This document shows positions 10,405 through 21,952 of a DNA stretch of 64,000 nucleotides, piece by piece. Numbering within the stretch: position 1 is the first letter of the stretch; each line of letters starts with the position of its first letter. This DNA comes from Azorinus chamasolen (taxonomy: Eukaryota; Mollusca; Bivalvia; Cardiida; Solecurtidae): the NCBI GenBank assembly GCA_963576725.1, contig OY755239.1, forward strand, positions 58,559,453 to 58,623,452. The letters run 5' to 3'. The notes below the pieces were generated by a model. The model had not been told where the DNA came from. It made no database searches and saw nothing but the letters and a program-made list of their open reading frames with translations. Both the position numbers and the translations under genes were made by a program.

Positions 10405-10657
10405 TTAACCCTTTCAGCGCCCAATTTCTAATTGCCGTCTGCAATCCAAGTTTTTTTTTGCTAAATCATTCGGTACAATAATGAAATGAGATAAATAAAT
10501 GGAAACTTTCAAAGAAATAAAGCACATATATAGAAATAAAGATTGAGACAAAAAGTGAAGTCCCTGATCAGACGCCGCCTTGAAAAGGTGGCGTCTGATC
10601 TGGGACTGCACTATTTGTCTCGGTGCATTTATGCGACATAGGCGGTGAAATGGTTAA
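10405..10657. mobile_element. T3-family MITE, best copy
   Basis: Starts TTAACCCTTTCAGCGCC and ends GGCGGTGAAATGGTTAA. An off-centre palindrome (about 10545-10620) has arms AGTCCCTGATCAGACGCCGC and GCGTCTGATCTGGGACT. T10565 faces T10601, the conserved mismatch. No transposase is encoded. piggyBac-like by TTAA and termini (inference). Confidence 0.85.
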
Positions 10658-10822
10658 ATTAGTCCCTGCCCTCTAAGGGATATATTACCTAGCGAGTTAC
10701 AATTGCTGAAGAATTTCGGTAGGGGTTTACCCGCATTAAAAACAGCTGTTATAAGGAGTGTTTGCGCCGCTAAAGCGACAGTACTTTATTTTATTTTTCT
10801 GCACCGTTCTTATACTATTATA

Positions 10823-11006
10823 CAGAATAACCTGTCTTAATCGACCGTATAATGAATGGATACAGTAATCTTAAAAAGCAGGTGGTTAGTTAACGCATAA
10901 CACATGTAATGCAAAAAACTCCTATTGACCTGCATTAAGCTACCACCTCCCTTACAGACCCTTATTTAGACTTTTTTGTAATGGTCGCTTAAGACAGGTT
11001 TTACTG
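10823..11006. mobile_element. P5-family MITE
   Basis: The ends CAGAATAACCTGTCTTAATC and GGTCGCTTAAGACAGGTTTT (then ACTG) are inverted and TA-flanked. The core carries GCAGGTGGTTAGTTAACGCA and CCTGCATTAAGCTACCACC. One inner arm is shortened. Sister copy at 60024. Confidence 0.75.
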
Positions 11007-11666
11007 TATGGACCATAATGAAGATTAGTCCCGTCTGTTGTAACAATTGGTACTTACAAAATAACAATATTCTTAACAGGTTTAGTGGATGGTCACTAAA
11101 GAAATATTTCTGATCATTTCATTTGAAATACGACCAGGTGTTTCAGAGGAGAATTTCTTTGTAAATTGTACTTAGTTATGTTTGGAAATATGTCCTGGTG
11201 GTCATATTATTGTACAGAATTGAATATCTTGATTAATATTAAGCTTTGAATTGGATCACTTCTGCAAAACTATGAGGACATTGGGGCCAGTATTCTGGAG
11301 AAGATAGCTGACGGTTATCCTTTGATTGCCGTTGCAATGTTATACATTAAAACCATAGCCTCTTTTCTTGAGTTGAAACAATATCAAAAACACCAACGTA
11401 TACTTCCAAGTAACTCCTCACATACCAGCAGTTACTCCTAGTGATATTTTAGTCTAACAAGTGCGGTGAATGTCATGGCGCTTGCTTAGAAATTATGTCA
11501 AAACAAGACGTGTTTGTGAAACACTATGCCCCCGATATGACATTTTACCTTGATGTACGACCTTGACCTTAATAAGTCATCCCTAAAATGTTCGCCTCCA
11601 TAAGTTGCACATGCATGTTACTGCGCTTTAATTTAGTCTATGGTACATATTTACTACAAATATATA
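11007..11666. other. no feature seen
   Basis: AT-rich, no ORF above 60 codons. Contains an isolated GACCTTGACC word at about 11551. Confidence 0.4.
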
Positions 11667-11870
11667 CAGTAAAATCGCGATTTTTCGAATTTTCTGTATA
11701 GAAGAATTTAGACCCTTTTAGGCAGGTAGCTACTTAATGCATGGTGAAAGTAATACAGAAATCTCCTAGAGGAGCTCTCCTCATGACTTACATCATGCAT
11801 TAAGCTGCCACCTGTCTTAAAGATCGATAGTAATACCTATTTCAGTGTTCGAATAATCGAGATGTCACTG
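11667..11870. mobile_element. P-type MITE, divergent termini
   Basis: The ends CAGTAAAATCGCGATTTTTC and GAATAATCGAGATGTCACTG are TA-flanked. The core is the P cassette with apex TCTCCTAGAGGAGC. The termini differ from P1-P5, so this may be a further subfamily sharing the core. Confidence 0.75.
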
Positions 11871-12555
11871 TAGTTAAAATATTCCATTGTAGCCTTCAAT
11901 ATTGCATCAGTCTAATCATTATGTAATTTGATTGGTCGTGAAAGGTTAAGATGATGGAAAGGACCCATGTTGCAAATAGATACTTTTATTTAATTATATA
12001 TATTCGGACATCGTCTCATATGTTAGCCTATCAAAAGGTCAGTTTACATCGAATGCAATACTTTGTCTCGTATCCTCATTTGCAGAAGGAGTTTGAATTG
12101 CATAAACTGTCATATTGTATAATGATTTGCACAAATGTAACCTACGGCAGACTCCCGTGGGGCACAACATTCACCTTGACTTGTAATTGAACCAGTCTTG
12201 AAATGACGTACATCCTTGACCAGTCACTGCTGTACATACATTCCGTGGATTTGCTGGAAATCCTATGTTCTGTATAATACAGCCATGCTTACCAGTGGTT
12301 TGAAGGTAGCACAAACATATAATACCGTGCTTTCGAAATAAGTGTTCATGGAAGAATTACAATTCAATGACATTTAAAATATGGACATTCAAATGATTAA
12401 CAGTCATCGATATGTTAAACCCAGGGATCGGTCAGACAAGAAACATTGTACATGATTTAATAGATTATTCGTATACAGTCTTCTTCAAAATCACCGCATA
12501 AGCTAAAAACATGTTACATATGAATAACCGTTGAATGTACACATCTAAGTAATTA
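11871..12555. other. no feature seen; one unassigned small frame
   Basis: A 79-codon plus-strand frame at 11951-12190 shows no recognisable domain, and its composition is not convincingly protein-like. I do not call it a gene. Confidence 0.4.
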
Positions 12556-12748
12556 CAGTAGAACCCCTCTAAACCGGACGTTCGAATTAATATAAATATG
12601 GGTCTTGGAGACAGGTGGCTGCTTAATGTAGGGTGAACGTCATGCAGAAAGCTCCTCTAGGAGCTTTATGCATGACTTTCACCCTGCATTAAGCAGCCAC
12701 CTGCCTAAACGTATCTAAATTCTTCTCTACTGGAATGGGGTTTTACTG
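12556..12748. mobile_element. P2-family MITE
   Basis: The left end is CAGTAGAACCCCTCTAAACC and the right end is inverted GGGGTTTTACTG, TA-flanked. The core hairpin is GCTTAATGTAGGGTGAACGT to its complement, with apex GCTCCTCTAGGAGC. Confidence 0.87.
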
Positions 12749-13799
12749 TACCTTGAAATTATCTGCATATAAACAATGTCTGAAGAATCGTCAAACAATG
12801 CCTGCTTGACTAGATAATCCGTTTATACAGTAAACACTGCAGAACTGAAGTGTTTAGTTCTTGGTACTGGGTAACAATAAATGAGGCCATTCGTTTTGAT
12901 ATAGCATAATGTATGAAACTAATTATAATCACATCATCCAATATTTCTCTAACAAACCACATGGCATAATGAAAAACATACACGTGACGTTATATTCACC
13001 GGGGTAACAATGCATATATCTACACTAAAAGGTCGTTAATTTAATTCAGTCAAGGTCAAACCTCTGATAAACTATCCTTCAATTGAAGTCTGAAGTCTAA
13101 ATCAGGCTGTAGCTTAACATATGCCAAGAATTAAGAAAGAAATCATTGTTGTGTTGCAGTAAACAACCAGGTGGTTTGAAGGACAACAAAATGTGTATTA
13201 AGTGGTGACACTAGAATGGTTTCCTATATAAATAAGGTGGCTACCCTAAGAAAAAGAGGTTGTTGATTGACCAAACCATTAATCTTCTTCGGTAAGTTTC
13301 TATCAACTATTTTCTAGCAAACTCTTCTCAAACCGGTACTTAGTCTAATATAATATACATGACAATCAGTACATCATAGACGAAAATTCGTTGTGCTTAA
13401 CCTATGTTGATTTATTTGACTTGTCTACTTTCTGCAGTAAAGGAAATATATTGGCAGATATAAATAGTTCACTATTTACAACGATTATTGCACGAGCCAA
13501 AATATGTTGGTCAGATAAAACGTCTGTGCAACATAATTTATGCAACTAAAGTATCGCTTTATTCTTGATCCCTGGGAATGATCGAACGTTCTCGTTTTAA
13601 GTTTTTCCTGTTTCTATAACACAATTGAACAGCCAAAATAACCAATTCAACTATATTATATATGTAACGTTGCATTGGATTCAAACTATTCTATGTCAAC
13701 GTAATATAGTAAGAATTAACAAGTATACAATGTCACATCTCCATTCCATATCTTTTAATGTAGAACGTTTTGCTTTACATGAGTATAGCAGTGATATCC
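12749..13799. other. no gene seen
   Basis: AT-rich. A 74-codon frame at 13625-13849 has no recognisable motif and runs into a degraded MITE. There is a single TCAAGGTCA at about 13049. Confidence 0.4.
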
Positions 13800-13990
13800 T
13801 TAACCCATTTATTCCTATATTTGTTAAGGAAACCCCGGCCAGTTCTTAGTTTGGAAATCATGTTTTGTTCATGTAGAGGGGCAACATCAAACAAAATATT
13901 TGCTGGAATGAGCCACTGACATTGATGGGTTTAAACAGTGCAAACCCTGATCGAAGGGTTCCTTCACTGTTTGCCTGCGTCTTTTTAAGG
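13800..13990. mobile_element. T1-like MITE, degraded
   Basis: TTAACCCATTTATTCC at the left resembles a T-type end. A short hairpin AAACAGTGCAAACCCTGATC ... CACTGTTTGCC follows at about 13934-13974. The right end is uncertain. Confidence 0.45.
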
Positions 13991-14030
13991 AAAACTGGAC
14001 ACAACCGTGTTAAGGAAACAATACTATATA

Positions 14031-14190
14031 CTGTTACTCCACTCTAAACTGGAATTCTAGTAGAGCAGAATTTAGATACTGTTAGGCAGGTGGATGCTGA
14101 ATGAAGGGTGAAAGTAATGCAGAAAGCTAATAGATGAACTTTCGGCATGGCTTTCACTCTGTATTAAGCTGTCGCCTGTATCCAAGACCG
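14031..14190. mobile_element. P2 MITE, right end missing
   Basis: CTCCACTCTAAACTGGAATTC matches the P2 left end. The core GCTGAATGAAGGGTGAAAGT...GTATTAAGCTGTCGCCTG is worn. The right terminus is replaced by the next P2 copy at 14194, so this is a side-by-side or nested pair. Confidence 0.7.
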
Positions 14191-14193
14191 ATA

Positions 14194-14394
14194 CAGTAAA
14201 ACCCCTCTAAACCGGAATTCCAGTAGAGAAGAATTTAGATACGTTTAGACAGGTGGTTGCTTAATGCAGGGTGAAAGTCGTGCAGAAAGCTGATAGAGCT
14301 TTCTGCATGAGTTTCACCCTACATTAAGCAGTCACCTGTCTCCAAGACCCATATTTATACTAAATCGAACGTCCGGTTTAGAGGGGTTTTACTG
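14194..14394. mobile_element. P2-family MITE, full
   Basis: The ends are CAGTAAAACCCCTCTAAACC and GGTTTAGAGGGGTTTTACTG, TA on both sides. The core GCTTAATGCAGGGTGAAAGT pairs with its complement. The apex is shortened to AGCTGATAGAGCT. Confidence 0.88.
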
Positions 14395-14459
14395 TATGGT
14401 TTGTAGAAAGTCATTACGACATCGAGTACCGTATTGGTGGATTAAATCAAATGGTGTTT

Positions 14460-14681
14460 TTAACTATTTGCTCTATAAATACACATGTCTACGCATCTGT
14501 CACTTTTGAAACCATTGTGATAAATAGAGCATTTGGTCCATAGGAACAAATGCTCTATTTATCACAATGGTTTCAATACTACACAATTCTAAAACTTTTC
14601 TTTTCTCTAGTAAATGATCATTTTCGGTAGATTTATTCCAAGAGGTTGGATCTAAAAATAGCCTATGGGGAAATGGGTTAA
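14460..14681. mobile_element. T4-family MITE
   Basis: A central hairpin with arms GAAACCATTGTGATAAATAG and its complement. The right flank carries GGTAGATTTATTCCAAGAGG and GGATCTAAAAATAGCC, ending AAATGGGTTAA. The left end (TTAACTATTTGCTC) is eroded. Confidence 0.75.
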
Positions 14682-14830
14682 ATCAAGTTCTGATATTTGG
14701 TTTCCACATTAACCGTTTACATGATAGAAGCGCATTTTTATACATATGCAAACGGGGCTGGCCACATCAAACGGCTCCTGTAAGAGCCGACAGATAATGG
14801 TCTGTTTTTTGCCTATTTAATTATATTTAT
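14682..14830. mobile_element. probable T1c remnant
   Basis: ATGCAAACGGGGCTGGCC, ACGGCTCCTGTAAGAGCC and TGGTCTGTTTTTTGCC keep the order of a T1c hairpin, but with many changes. Confidence 0.4.
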
Positions 14831-15978
14831 ATCATTCTATAGATTCTAATTGCTTTTATACTCCAAGAAGGATGTTTTCATACGCCATTATAACATGTCA
14901 GTTAATAAATATTCAAGTTGTTATTAGATGCATATTCATCATGTAAAGGATTAAGTACTTTATAGCGGTCAAATATACATGTCATTGTCGTGAGAAAATG
15001 TGCCTGTCGTATCTACGGCATTTTGTTTTTCTTACCTAAATGTTTCATGACGATACCAATTGGACTTTTATTGCAGATACAAATTTTGTTTTACCTGAAG
15101 ATCCCTGTTCGCTACTGGGCAGAACCAATCCAGCAGTGACGTCACAAAGGGGCACAGTCTGATGGTCGAAACCAAATTAAAACATGGATCTGAATGAAAA
15201 ATCCTATTAAAACGTTTCTTGAAAATGTTTAAACTTACCCATCTTATCTGGATATCTGGCCTGATCAGGATCAAATTTGTAGGAAACTCAGATAATGGTT
15301 TCTCAAATGCTGAAATGAGTTGGAAGAGAATCAACCTTTTGAAGCGTATCAAACTTTAAACAAACATAGCTTTTACAAGAGGGATATGGTTTAAGAATTG
15401 TCTTCAATATGGAACATTACAGTAAAACAGTACACTCAAAGTCATATACGTTAATGCTTAACCTTAAATCTTATCCTGATGTAAAATAATGTACCGGTAT
15501 GCTTCGATTCCAGCTGTTGCATGTTTTGAATACTTCCGATCCGTTCACGATTAGAAAAAAGGCTATTATTTAAGTGTCAACCAGCTTAGATACTTAATGG
15601 AAGCTTAGTTTGTCATCGGAAGCAAAGTTATTTGCTTGCAAATACAAGGCAGGGCACGCTAAGCAGAATGAAGGCTAAACTGAAACAGATGCTTTAAAGT
15701 TGTGTTAGAAGTACTTTAAACCACCGTCAAGTATAATTTCACATTCAAATTCTTTATAAGTGTTGCTTGGCATTGAAAAGCTAATGATTAAGCCACAAAA
15801 CATGCAATAACTACAAGGGGCATGTTAAAAATGATGCAGATGTTGAAAGAATGTGTATTCAAAATTTCAAGACCTTGAATACCCACTGCAGACTGTTTTA
15901 TCCTATCGTTTTAAGTAGCAACTTTCTGTATGTTCCAGTATTAACAATGTTGTCCATTAGTCTGAATACAGTTCTACG
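14831..15978. other. no gene seen
   Basis: AT-rich. The 94-codon minus-strand frame at 15068-15352 has no recognised domain and no visible promoter or splice context that I can support. Confidence 0.4.
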
Positions 15979-16204
15979 TTAACCCTTCGCTTGCTGAATT
16001 TTAAAATACATTTCTCCTTCTTTATCCATGCCCTGTTGTAAAATTACATATATATTCACTGTGTACAAGTATTTCGCTGTGTAATCACTGCTGTGGAGTG
16101 CACTGGTTGCTCAATCAACTTGTAAATAGTGCAGGAGCTGTCTCATCTGGGTCTTCACTATTTACAGGTAGGTATATTGACGTGAATAGCAAGAGAAGGG
16201 TTAA
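15979..16204. mobile_element. T2-family MITE with one arm deleted
   Basis: Starts TTAACCCTTCGCTTGCTG and ends AGAGAAGGGTTAA. The body matches the T2 copies at 38395 and 60775, but the left hairpin arm is missing: AATAGTGCAGGAGCTGTCTC runs straight into the right arm. Confidence 0.8.
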
Positions 16205-16519
16205 TATCTCGACTTCAAAGCACCATACAAATAACTTCGAGTTATAAGAAGTTCGTGTCATCCGATTTCTAATTTGGAAAATTTCTCAGGTTCACAGCCT
16301 ACTCCAGTTCTAACGTAATGCTCAAAGCTCATTTCAACCTGCATTAAGCCATTCCCTCATAGGCTATTTTTAGATCCAACCTCTTTGAATAAATCTACCG
16401 AAAAGGAGCATTAACTAGAAAAAAGGAAATTTTTTGAAGTTTGTAGTTTGAAACCATTGTGATAAATAGAGCACCTGCCCTAAATACCAACTAATTAACA
16501 GAGAGAGGTTTTACTGTAT
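16205..16519. mobile_element. mosaic of P4, T4 and P1 fragments
   Basis: In order: P4 sequence (ATCTCGACTTCAAAGCACCA to about 16350), T4 left part and stem (CCCTCATAGGCTATTTTTAG to ATAAATAGAGCA, about 16351-16466), then a P1 right end (CACCTGCCCTAAATACCAAC to GAGAGGTTTTACTG). With the T2 just upstream, pieces of four families sit end to end. Confidence 0.7.
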
Positions 16520-16696
16520 ACATTTACCTCGTATTGTTTCTGAGACGTCTGATCCCTTGCATGGTGACATTTCATTCGTTATAAAGTAACATATTCTTCC
16601 TAACTGTTTGTAAATAGAATTTAGCCTTAGCCTTTAAAATAGTATACCGAACACCTTGATCACATACGCGCATAAATAGAACCCGTCGTTTAAAAA

Positions 16697-16932
16697 CACA
16701 GGTATCAGGCGCGTGACCATTTCATAAATACTACTGACAAACATCTTCAAATACGTTTAGACATCATACTTTGACAGAAAAAAAGTTTTAAAAAAAACGT
16801 ATAGTAGAATTATATGTATTATACGAAACAAATAACAACTTTTTTTCTGCTGTCAAAGTATGATGTCAAAACGTATTAGAAGATGTTTATCAGTAGTATT
16901 TCTGAACATTTCACGCGTCAGGCACCTGTGTT
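16697..16932. repeat. long inverted repeat, family O
   Basis: Arms of about 95 bp, including CATCATACTTTGACAG and CTGTCAAAGTATGATG, and CACAGG...GCGCGTGA against TCACGCG...CACCTGTG, around an AT-rich loop of about 50 bp. Likely a fold-back element. Seen once only. Confidence 0.7.
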
Positions 16933-16956
16933 TAAATAGATATACATACATGGAGT

Positions 16957-17169
16957 TCTAACACTTTCAGTGCGGAAAACGAGTCACTAATGTCCATTGA
17001 AAACAATGTAGACCCAGATGAGAGGGTTCCTAGAGTAACCTTCTCAGCCGGGTCTCCACAGTTTGCCATGTTACACTTTCCTTCAAAACATCCCTGAATA
17101 TTCATGATAAGCTTGGCCTGTTTGAAATTTGGAATATTCCATTTGACCAGTCAGTGTTGAAAAGGTTAA
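16957..17169. mobile_element. T1d-family MITE
   Basis: The left end CTAACACTTTCAGTGCGGAA and right end GTTGAAAAGGTTAA match the copy at 6048. The hairpin ACAATGTAGACCCAGATGAG...GGGTCTCCACAGTTTGCC is worn. Confidence 0.7.
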
Positions 17170-17707
17170 TATCGTGTATAAGTATTTTGAAAATGAACAC
17201 TCCAAGCGTTTCTCAACAGACCTCAACGTACGTTCGGCATTGCCTCTATCGCTTCTACTAACACTATTTTCCCTCTTGGGAAAATCACCAGTGTTCTCGT
17301 TTTTCAACTAAAGACGTCTTTTTTCTTATGTATCTGTCTCCTATGTTCTCATTAAAAAATGCAGTAATACATCCGATAACGCAAAACTTCACCGTCTGGG
17401 ACTTGTGTTATTTATTTAGTAGTAATGTTTCCCTTCTCCAACTGTTTTCTCTAACCATTTTTATGCTGTTATTTATAATGGCTGATTAAACTCTGATCTA
17501 TTGCAATATTTGTTTACTTCATACTCGTAAATATCCTGAAAGTAGGAGATCCTTCGAAAGCAAAAACAGCATTGCAAAAAGAGAAAATTGCAGACTCGGT
17601 GTATTAAAAGTGCAACACTACTCACGCCAAATAGCACCATCATAAGCGGTATTCAATTTTCATAACTAATACCATCGCAACTAATGATCCCGAAGTTTTA
17701 TAATCTA
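17170..17707. other. no feature seen
   Basis: AT-rich. Short frames only, no supported gene. Confidence 0.4.
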
Positions 17708-17900
17708 GTAGCCAAGGGTCAAACGATTTGGATCTTGACTGACATTGTGTTACTCGTTGTTTCAACGGGATCCAATCTATATGACAAAACTTCATATTTG
17801 TATATGTACTCGTATTTTAGCTTTTAACAAACTATTGACAGAGGTCATGGTGCGAGGCTGTAATACTCAACGTCTCATCTAGATCCAACATGCTTGTCAA
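17708..17900. mobile_element. two T1a hairpin remnants
   Basis: CAAACGATTTGGATCTTGAC...GGGATCCAATCTATATG and then ACTATTGACAGAGG...CGTCTCATCTAGATCCAACA retain T1a-like arms with extensive decay. Confidence 0.4.
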
Positions 17901-17938
17901 TAGGGCGTATTTAGCGTGATAGGTTACAGCAGCATTCT

Positions 17939-18153
17939 CAACCTATTCCCTCATAGGCTATTTGTAGACCCAACCTCTTTGAATAAATCTACCGAAAAGG
18001 AGAAATGACTAGAGAAAATATGTTTTTATAATCGTGTATTATTGGAACCGTTGTGATAAATAGAGCATTTTTCCATAGAAGCAAATGCTCTATTTATCAC
18101 AATGGTTTCAAAAAGTGACATTTACAGAGGCGCCAATATGAAGGAACGGGTTA
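17939..18153. mobile_element. T4-family MITE
   Basis: Left ACCTATTCCCTCATAGGC and right GAAGGAACGGGTTAA. The stem CATTGTGATAAATAGAGCAT pairs with its complement, apex TTCCATAGAAGC. Flank GGTAGATTTATTC-type sequence as in the other T4 copies. Confidence 0.78.
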
Positions 18154-18180
18154 AACATCAGACGTGTAGCAAAGAAGACA

Positions 18181-18352
18181 TTAGGTCTTTTAAGGCATGT
18201 GACTGATTAATGAGGATTAAGGTCATATGCAGAAAGTTACTTTATGAGATTTCTGCATAACTGTCACCCTGCATTAAGCTGTCATCTGTCTTACATGTAC
18301 AGTCCGGCATTGGTGCTTAATTGAACATCAGGTTTAGAACAATATTACTGTT
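18181..18352. mobile_element. P2 MITE, degraded
   Basis: CATGTGACTGATTAATGAGG...CACCCTGCATTAAGCTGTCA is the P core. The right part ATCAGGTTTAGAACAATATT followed by ACTG is a worn P2 end. The left end is unclear. Confidence 0.55.
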
Positions 18353-18610
18353 TATTACACTCCTGTCATAGTTTGTCCATTTTAGCATAATTATCGTTTG
18401 AATATGTACTGGATACTTTCAATCTAATGCCCATTCCCATGTCCATCCAAATGAATGTTGACTTTTCGGAAATGAGCAATGTGCATCATATATGGAACAA
18501 CCAAAATCCCCAACCAACTGTTATTAACACTAAATGGACAGGTGAAATGTATTTGAAATGCCAGTATTTGAAATATATGTGTAACGTCATGAGACGTGTA
18601 CACTGGGATA

Positions 18611-19080
18611 GTACATTGTGAACCCAGACCATCTGCAATGTCACAGCTGTGGCGTTACCTCAGTATATACAATGGGGTAAAACAGACAATGTGAACCCAG
18701 ACCAGCTGCCATGTCACGGCTGTGGCGTTACCTCAGTATATACAATTGGGTAATACAGACATTGTGAACCCAGACCATCTGCCATGTCACAGCTGTGGCG
18801 TTACCTCAGTATATACAATTGGGTAATACAGACATTGTGAACCCAGACCATCTGCCATGGCACAGCTGTGGCGTTACCTCAGTATATATATGTACAATGG
18901 GGTAATACAGGCATTGTGAACCCAGACCATCTCCCATGGCACAGCTGTGGCGTTACCTCAGTATATACATGTACAATGGGGTAATACAGGCATTGTGAAC
19001 CCAGACCATCTGCAATTACACAGCTGTGGCGTTACCTCAGTATATACAATGGGGGTAATACAGACATTGTGAACCCAGTA
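18611..19080 (+). repeat. 73-bp minisatellite, about six units
   Basis: GTGAACCCAG recurs at 18618, 18691, 18764, 18837, 18916, 18995 and 19069 (periods 73, 73, 73, 79, 79, 74). Each unit contains the palindrome CACAGCTGTG and GGCGTTACCTCAGTATATAC. The 79-bp units carry a short ATGTAC insertion. The 64-codon frame at 18427-18621 ends in the first unit and is not supported as a gene. Confidence 0.93.
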
Positions 19081-19312
19081 CAAATCTCCCAGTTTGAATT
19101 ACCTACATCGATGTTTGACTGGACAGTAGCTCAGTGACGAACAACCAAAGAAAGATTGGAGCATTTGACAATTACCCCCCGTTTGACTCATTGCCTCCCT
19201 TTTGACTCATTGCCTCTTGAATATGCATGCAAGTAATACTTATACCATGAATATTTATTTGCTGAATTTCTATAATCGTATGTGAACACAGTATGTTGTG
19301 GTCATTTAGCAT
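19081..19312. other. no feature seen
   Basis: Contains a short direct repeat of TTTGACTCATTGCCTC at about 19182 and 19201. Nothing else is supported. Confidence 0.4.
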
Positions 19313-19443
19313 CAGGGTCCATGCTTATAAAAGTTTTAGTTGATTCTGAGTTCGTTCTCAAGTTTGAGAACTCAAATCTGACCAATCAAAAGCTTGAGAA
19401 CGAACTCAGACTCAACTAAAAAGCTTTACAAGCATGGACCCAG
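19313..19443. mobile_element. fold-back element, family I
   Basis: Termini CAGGGTCCATGCTTATAAAA and CTTTACAAGCATGGACCCAG. The arms share TGAGTTCGTTCTCAAG. It is the shorter relative of 5656-5837. Confidence 0.75.
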
Positions 19444-20353
19444 ATCTAAATTATTTCATTAGCATACATAGCAGATCGTTATCAGACGCCGGCTTTTGCC
19501 GGAGATCTACTTCGGCGAGGACTCAACTTGGTAAACCATATATTATGTATTTAATGGCTCTAGTTCAAAGCGCGATACAGGAAAAATCAGGGTTTACTAT
19601 CTTTACCAATCGACTAATAATGTAAACGTCATGCTTCGTCATGGGATAATACATCTATGAACAATCGTTTTAACTTACCAGGTAGAAGCAACGCACGTGC
19701 CAATTTGTTCATAGATCAACATAGTGGTCACGAGGTTTAAATAAATGAAAGGCAATCCACGAATCAATCCTACATATCTCCGCCAATTCTAATATAGCTG
19801 ATTTCACGACATATCTTTCGGACATCACTTACTCGTACATTGGCCGACCTGGACGGGTTTCTTGTATGTTTCAAACTAATGAATATATCATCTTACCATT
19901 GGAAAAGAACAATCCTCATCCAAATTTATAGGTTAGATTACTAATAATTACTTCATGCGTCAAGTATGTACACGTATTTTTAAGTTAACCCTTTGCTCAT
20001 TCTCGATATGTTTCTCTATTTCTGCCATGAGTTTAGATATTTGTTTTCATGGTCCGAGGTTATAAAACTAAGAATGATCTTAGGCTCAGGAAAAACGTTT
20101 TATAACCTCAGGCACTGCAGTGGCAAATCTTTACCCTTATCCTACTATCCACGCCTTGCAAACAGTTTGAATCCACATGAGACGTCGAGTAACCCGGCGT
20201 CCAATCAGAGACCAAGATGGTTGACACTTGGTTATCCAGTTCTCAAAAGTTTTAATCGCATCGGCAGCAGTCAACACTTACCCGAGTCCACATTTGAGCA
20301 GACATTGTGATTTCCACGAGTAAAGGCAAAGCTTGAAAGCTGATTTTATAATA
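19444..20353. other. no gene seen; T1a and family I fragments
   Basis: A partial T1a arm (GCAAACAGTTTGAATCC, about 20157) and a short hairpin GGTTATAAAACTAAGA/TTTTATAACC (20052-20106) are visible. The 105-codon frame at 19993-20310 runs through both and is therefore unlikely to be a gene. Confidence 0.45.
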
Positions 20354-20672
20354 CAGTTGAACTTCTATATCTCGAACTCGGATAACTCGAACTTCGGAAT
20401 AACTCGAACAAAAAGTTCAGTCCTTCCAACATTTACAATACGGAATTGCTCTAAAATGTATCGCTACATATATCTAGAAACATATGTGACTTATTAATAC
20501 AGGTCTAAAGTAATGCTGAAAGCTCCTACAGGAGCTTTCAGCATTACTTTAGACCTGTATTAAGCTGTGACCTTGAGAAATAGTTCAATTTAGATATCGG
20601 ATGAATCCAACTTCTCTTATCTCGGACTAACTTGTATGTTCCCTTGAAGTTCGGGTTATCGAAATTCAACTG
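20354..20672. mobile_element. P4-family MITE, full
   Basis: Ends CAGTTGAACTTCTATATCTC and GTTATCGAAATTCAACTG, TA-flanked. The core TTAATACAGGTCTAAAGTAA pairs with its complement, apex GCTCCTACAGGAGC. About 320 bp, longer than P1-P3 because of extra subterminal TCGAA-rich sequence. Confidence 0.87.
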
Positions 20673-20823
20673 TATGTTGTTTGAGTAGCACAATAATTTC
20701 TTGCATCATGTCCATAGTTTGCTTTTGATGAGGCGCTTATCTGCGAGGCGGTACACACTACCACATGTTCATGAGCCTAGAAACAAATTAAAACCACACG
20801 GTTTTACGATATATCGGAAATTC

Positions 20824-21078
20824 TTAACTCTTCGCTTGCTAATCGCGTCAATATACCTACCTGTAAATAGTGAAGACCCAGATGAGACAGCTCCTGCAGG
20901 AGCTGTCTCATCAGAGTCTGCACTATTTACAAGTTGATTGTGCAACCAGTGCACTCCACAACAGTGATTGCACAGCGAAATACTTGTACACAGTGAAGAT
21001 ATATGTAATTATACAACAGGGCATGGGTAAAGAAGTAGACATGTATGTATTTTAAAATTCAACAAGCGAAGGGTTAAC
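20824..21078. mobile_element. T2-family MITE (opposite orientation)
   Basis: Starts TTAACTCTTCGCTTGCT and ends AACAAGCGAAGGGTTAA. The hairpin AATAGTGAAGACCCAGATGA...GCACTATTTAC has apex GCTCCTGCAGGAGC. A20880 faces A20913, the conserved mismatch. The small frames in it recur in other T2 copies only because the repeat is conserved. Confidence 0.87.
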
Positions 21079-21952
21079 ATCTTTACGGCGTGCATTCATT
21101 CGTAGATTCTTGTAAATGCTTTACATACACGGGTATATATGTTTGACTAGTTCATGAAATTCTCAGACAGGACATCACAAATCAGTCGAAAGGAGTTCAC
21201 TTACAGGATGTTTCCTAGTCATGAAAAATTCCCATCCACCAGGAACTGGTCGCAGTTAGGGATTATTGAACATCAATATTGCAACATTGCATCCATCTTC
21301 ATTCCCGTTTTCTCCAAGTAGTATTTCTCTGCTAATTTAGCCCCGTATTGAGATGAATGTGACTGAACATTTTGTTCGATCCTATTCCTATCTTTCCAGT
21401 AATCATTTTTTCTAAATAATGAACAAAGACAAGCAAGCACAGCATCAGTTTGCCGAGATTTATTACCGAGTTTGATAGAAGGCGTTCTTTGTCAGTTTGT
21501 TCACAGATAAATGACAATATATCTATGTTTTATATTTATAAAAGATGTCTGTTATCCACAACTTCTGTTTAGAAACAGACATATCGGAAAAATGCGTGTA
21601 TGTCTCATTCTGTCTTACTTTTTAAGTTTTAATCGTTACCAAAGCATTAAAATTATATAATTATTTATAACTCATGTATTTTTGGTAAGTGCTTACATGC
21701 GGGTTTATTGTCAGTTTACAAGACAAATGTTTGTGAAATGAAATCATGTCTTCCATTATTTCCATTATACGTATTGTCCATTTGTGTTATTAACGGATTT
21801 ATCATGGAATGCCAGAATATTATTAAAACGTTTCTAATTCGTCGGAGGTGGACTAAATGTGAGCCTTACAACTTACGTTTGCAGAATGTTCGGCATGAAA
21901 ATATTTGGAAATAAAGTTCTGGAATAATCTTGGTAGTCTGACGTGTAATTTG
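21079..21952. other. no gene seen
   Basis: AT-rich. Short frames (21332-21517 minus, 21708-21914 plus) lack recognisable domains. Confidence 0.4.

Noticed and set aside
18611..19080. CRISPR-like array
   Set aside because: The whole 73-bp unit repeats without unique spacers, and the genome is clearly eukaryotic.
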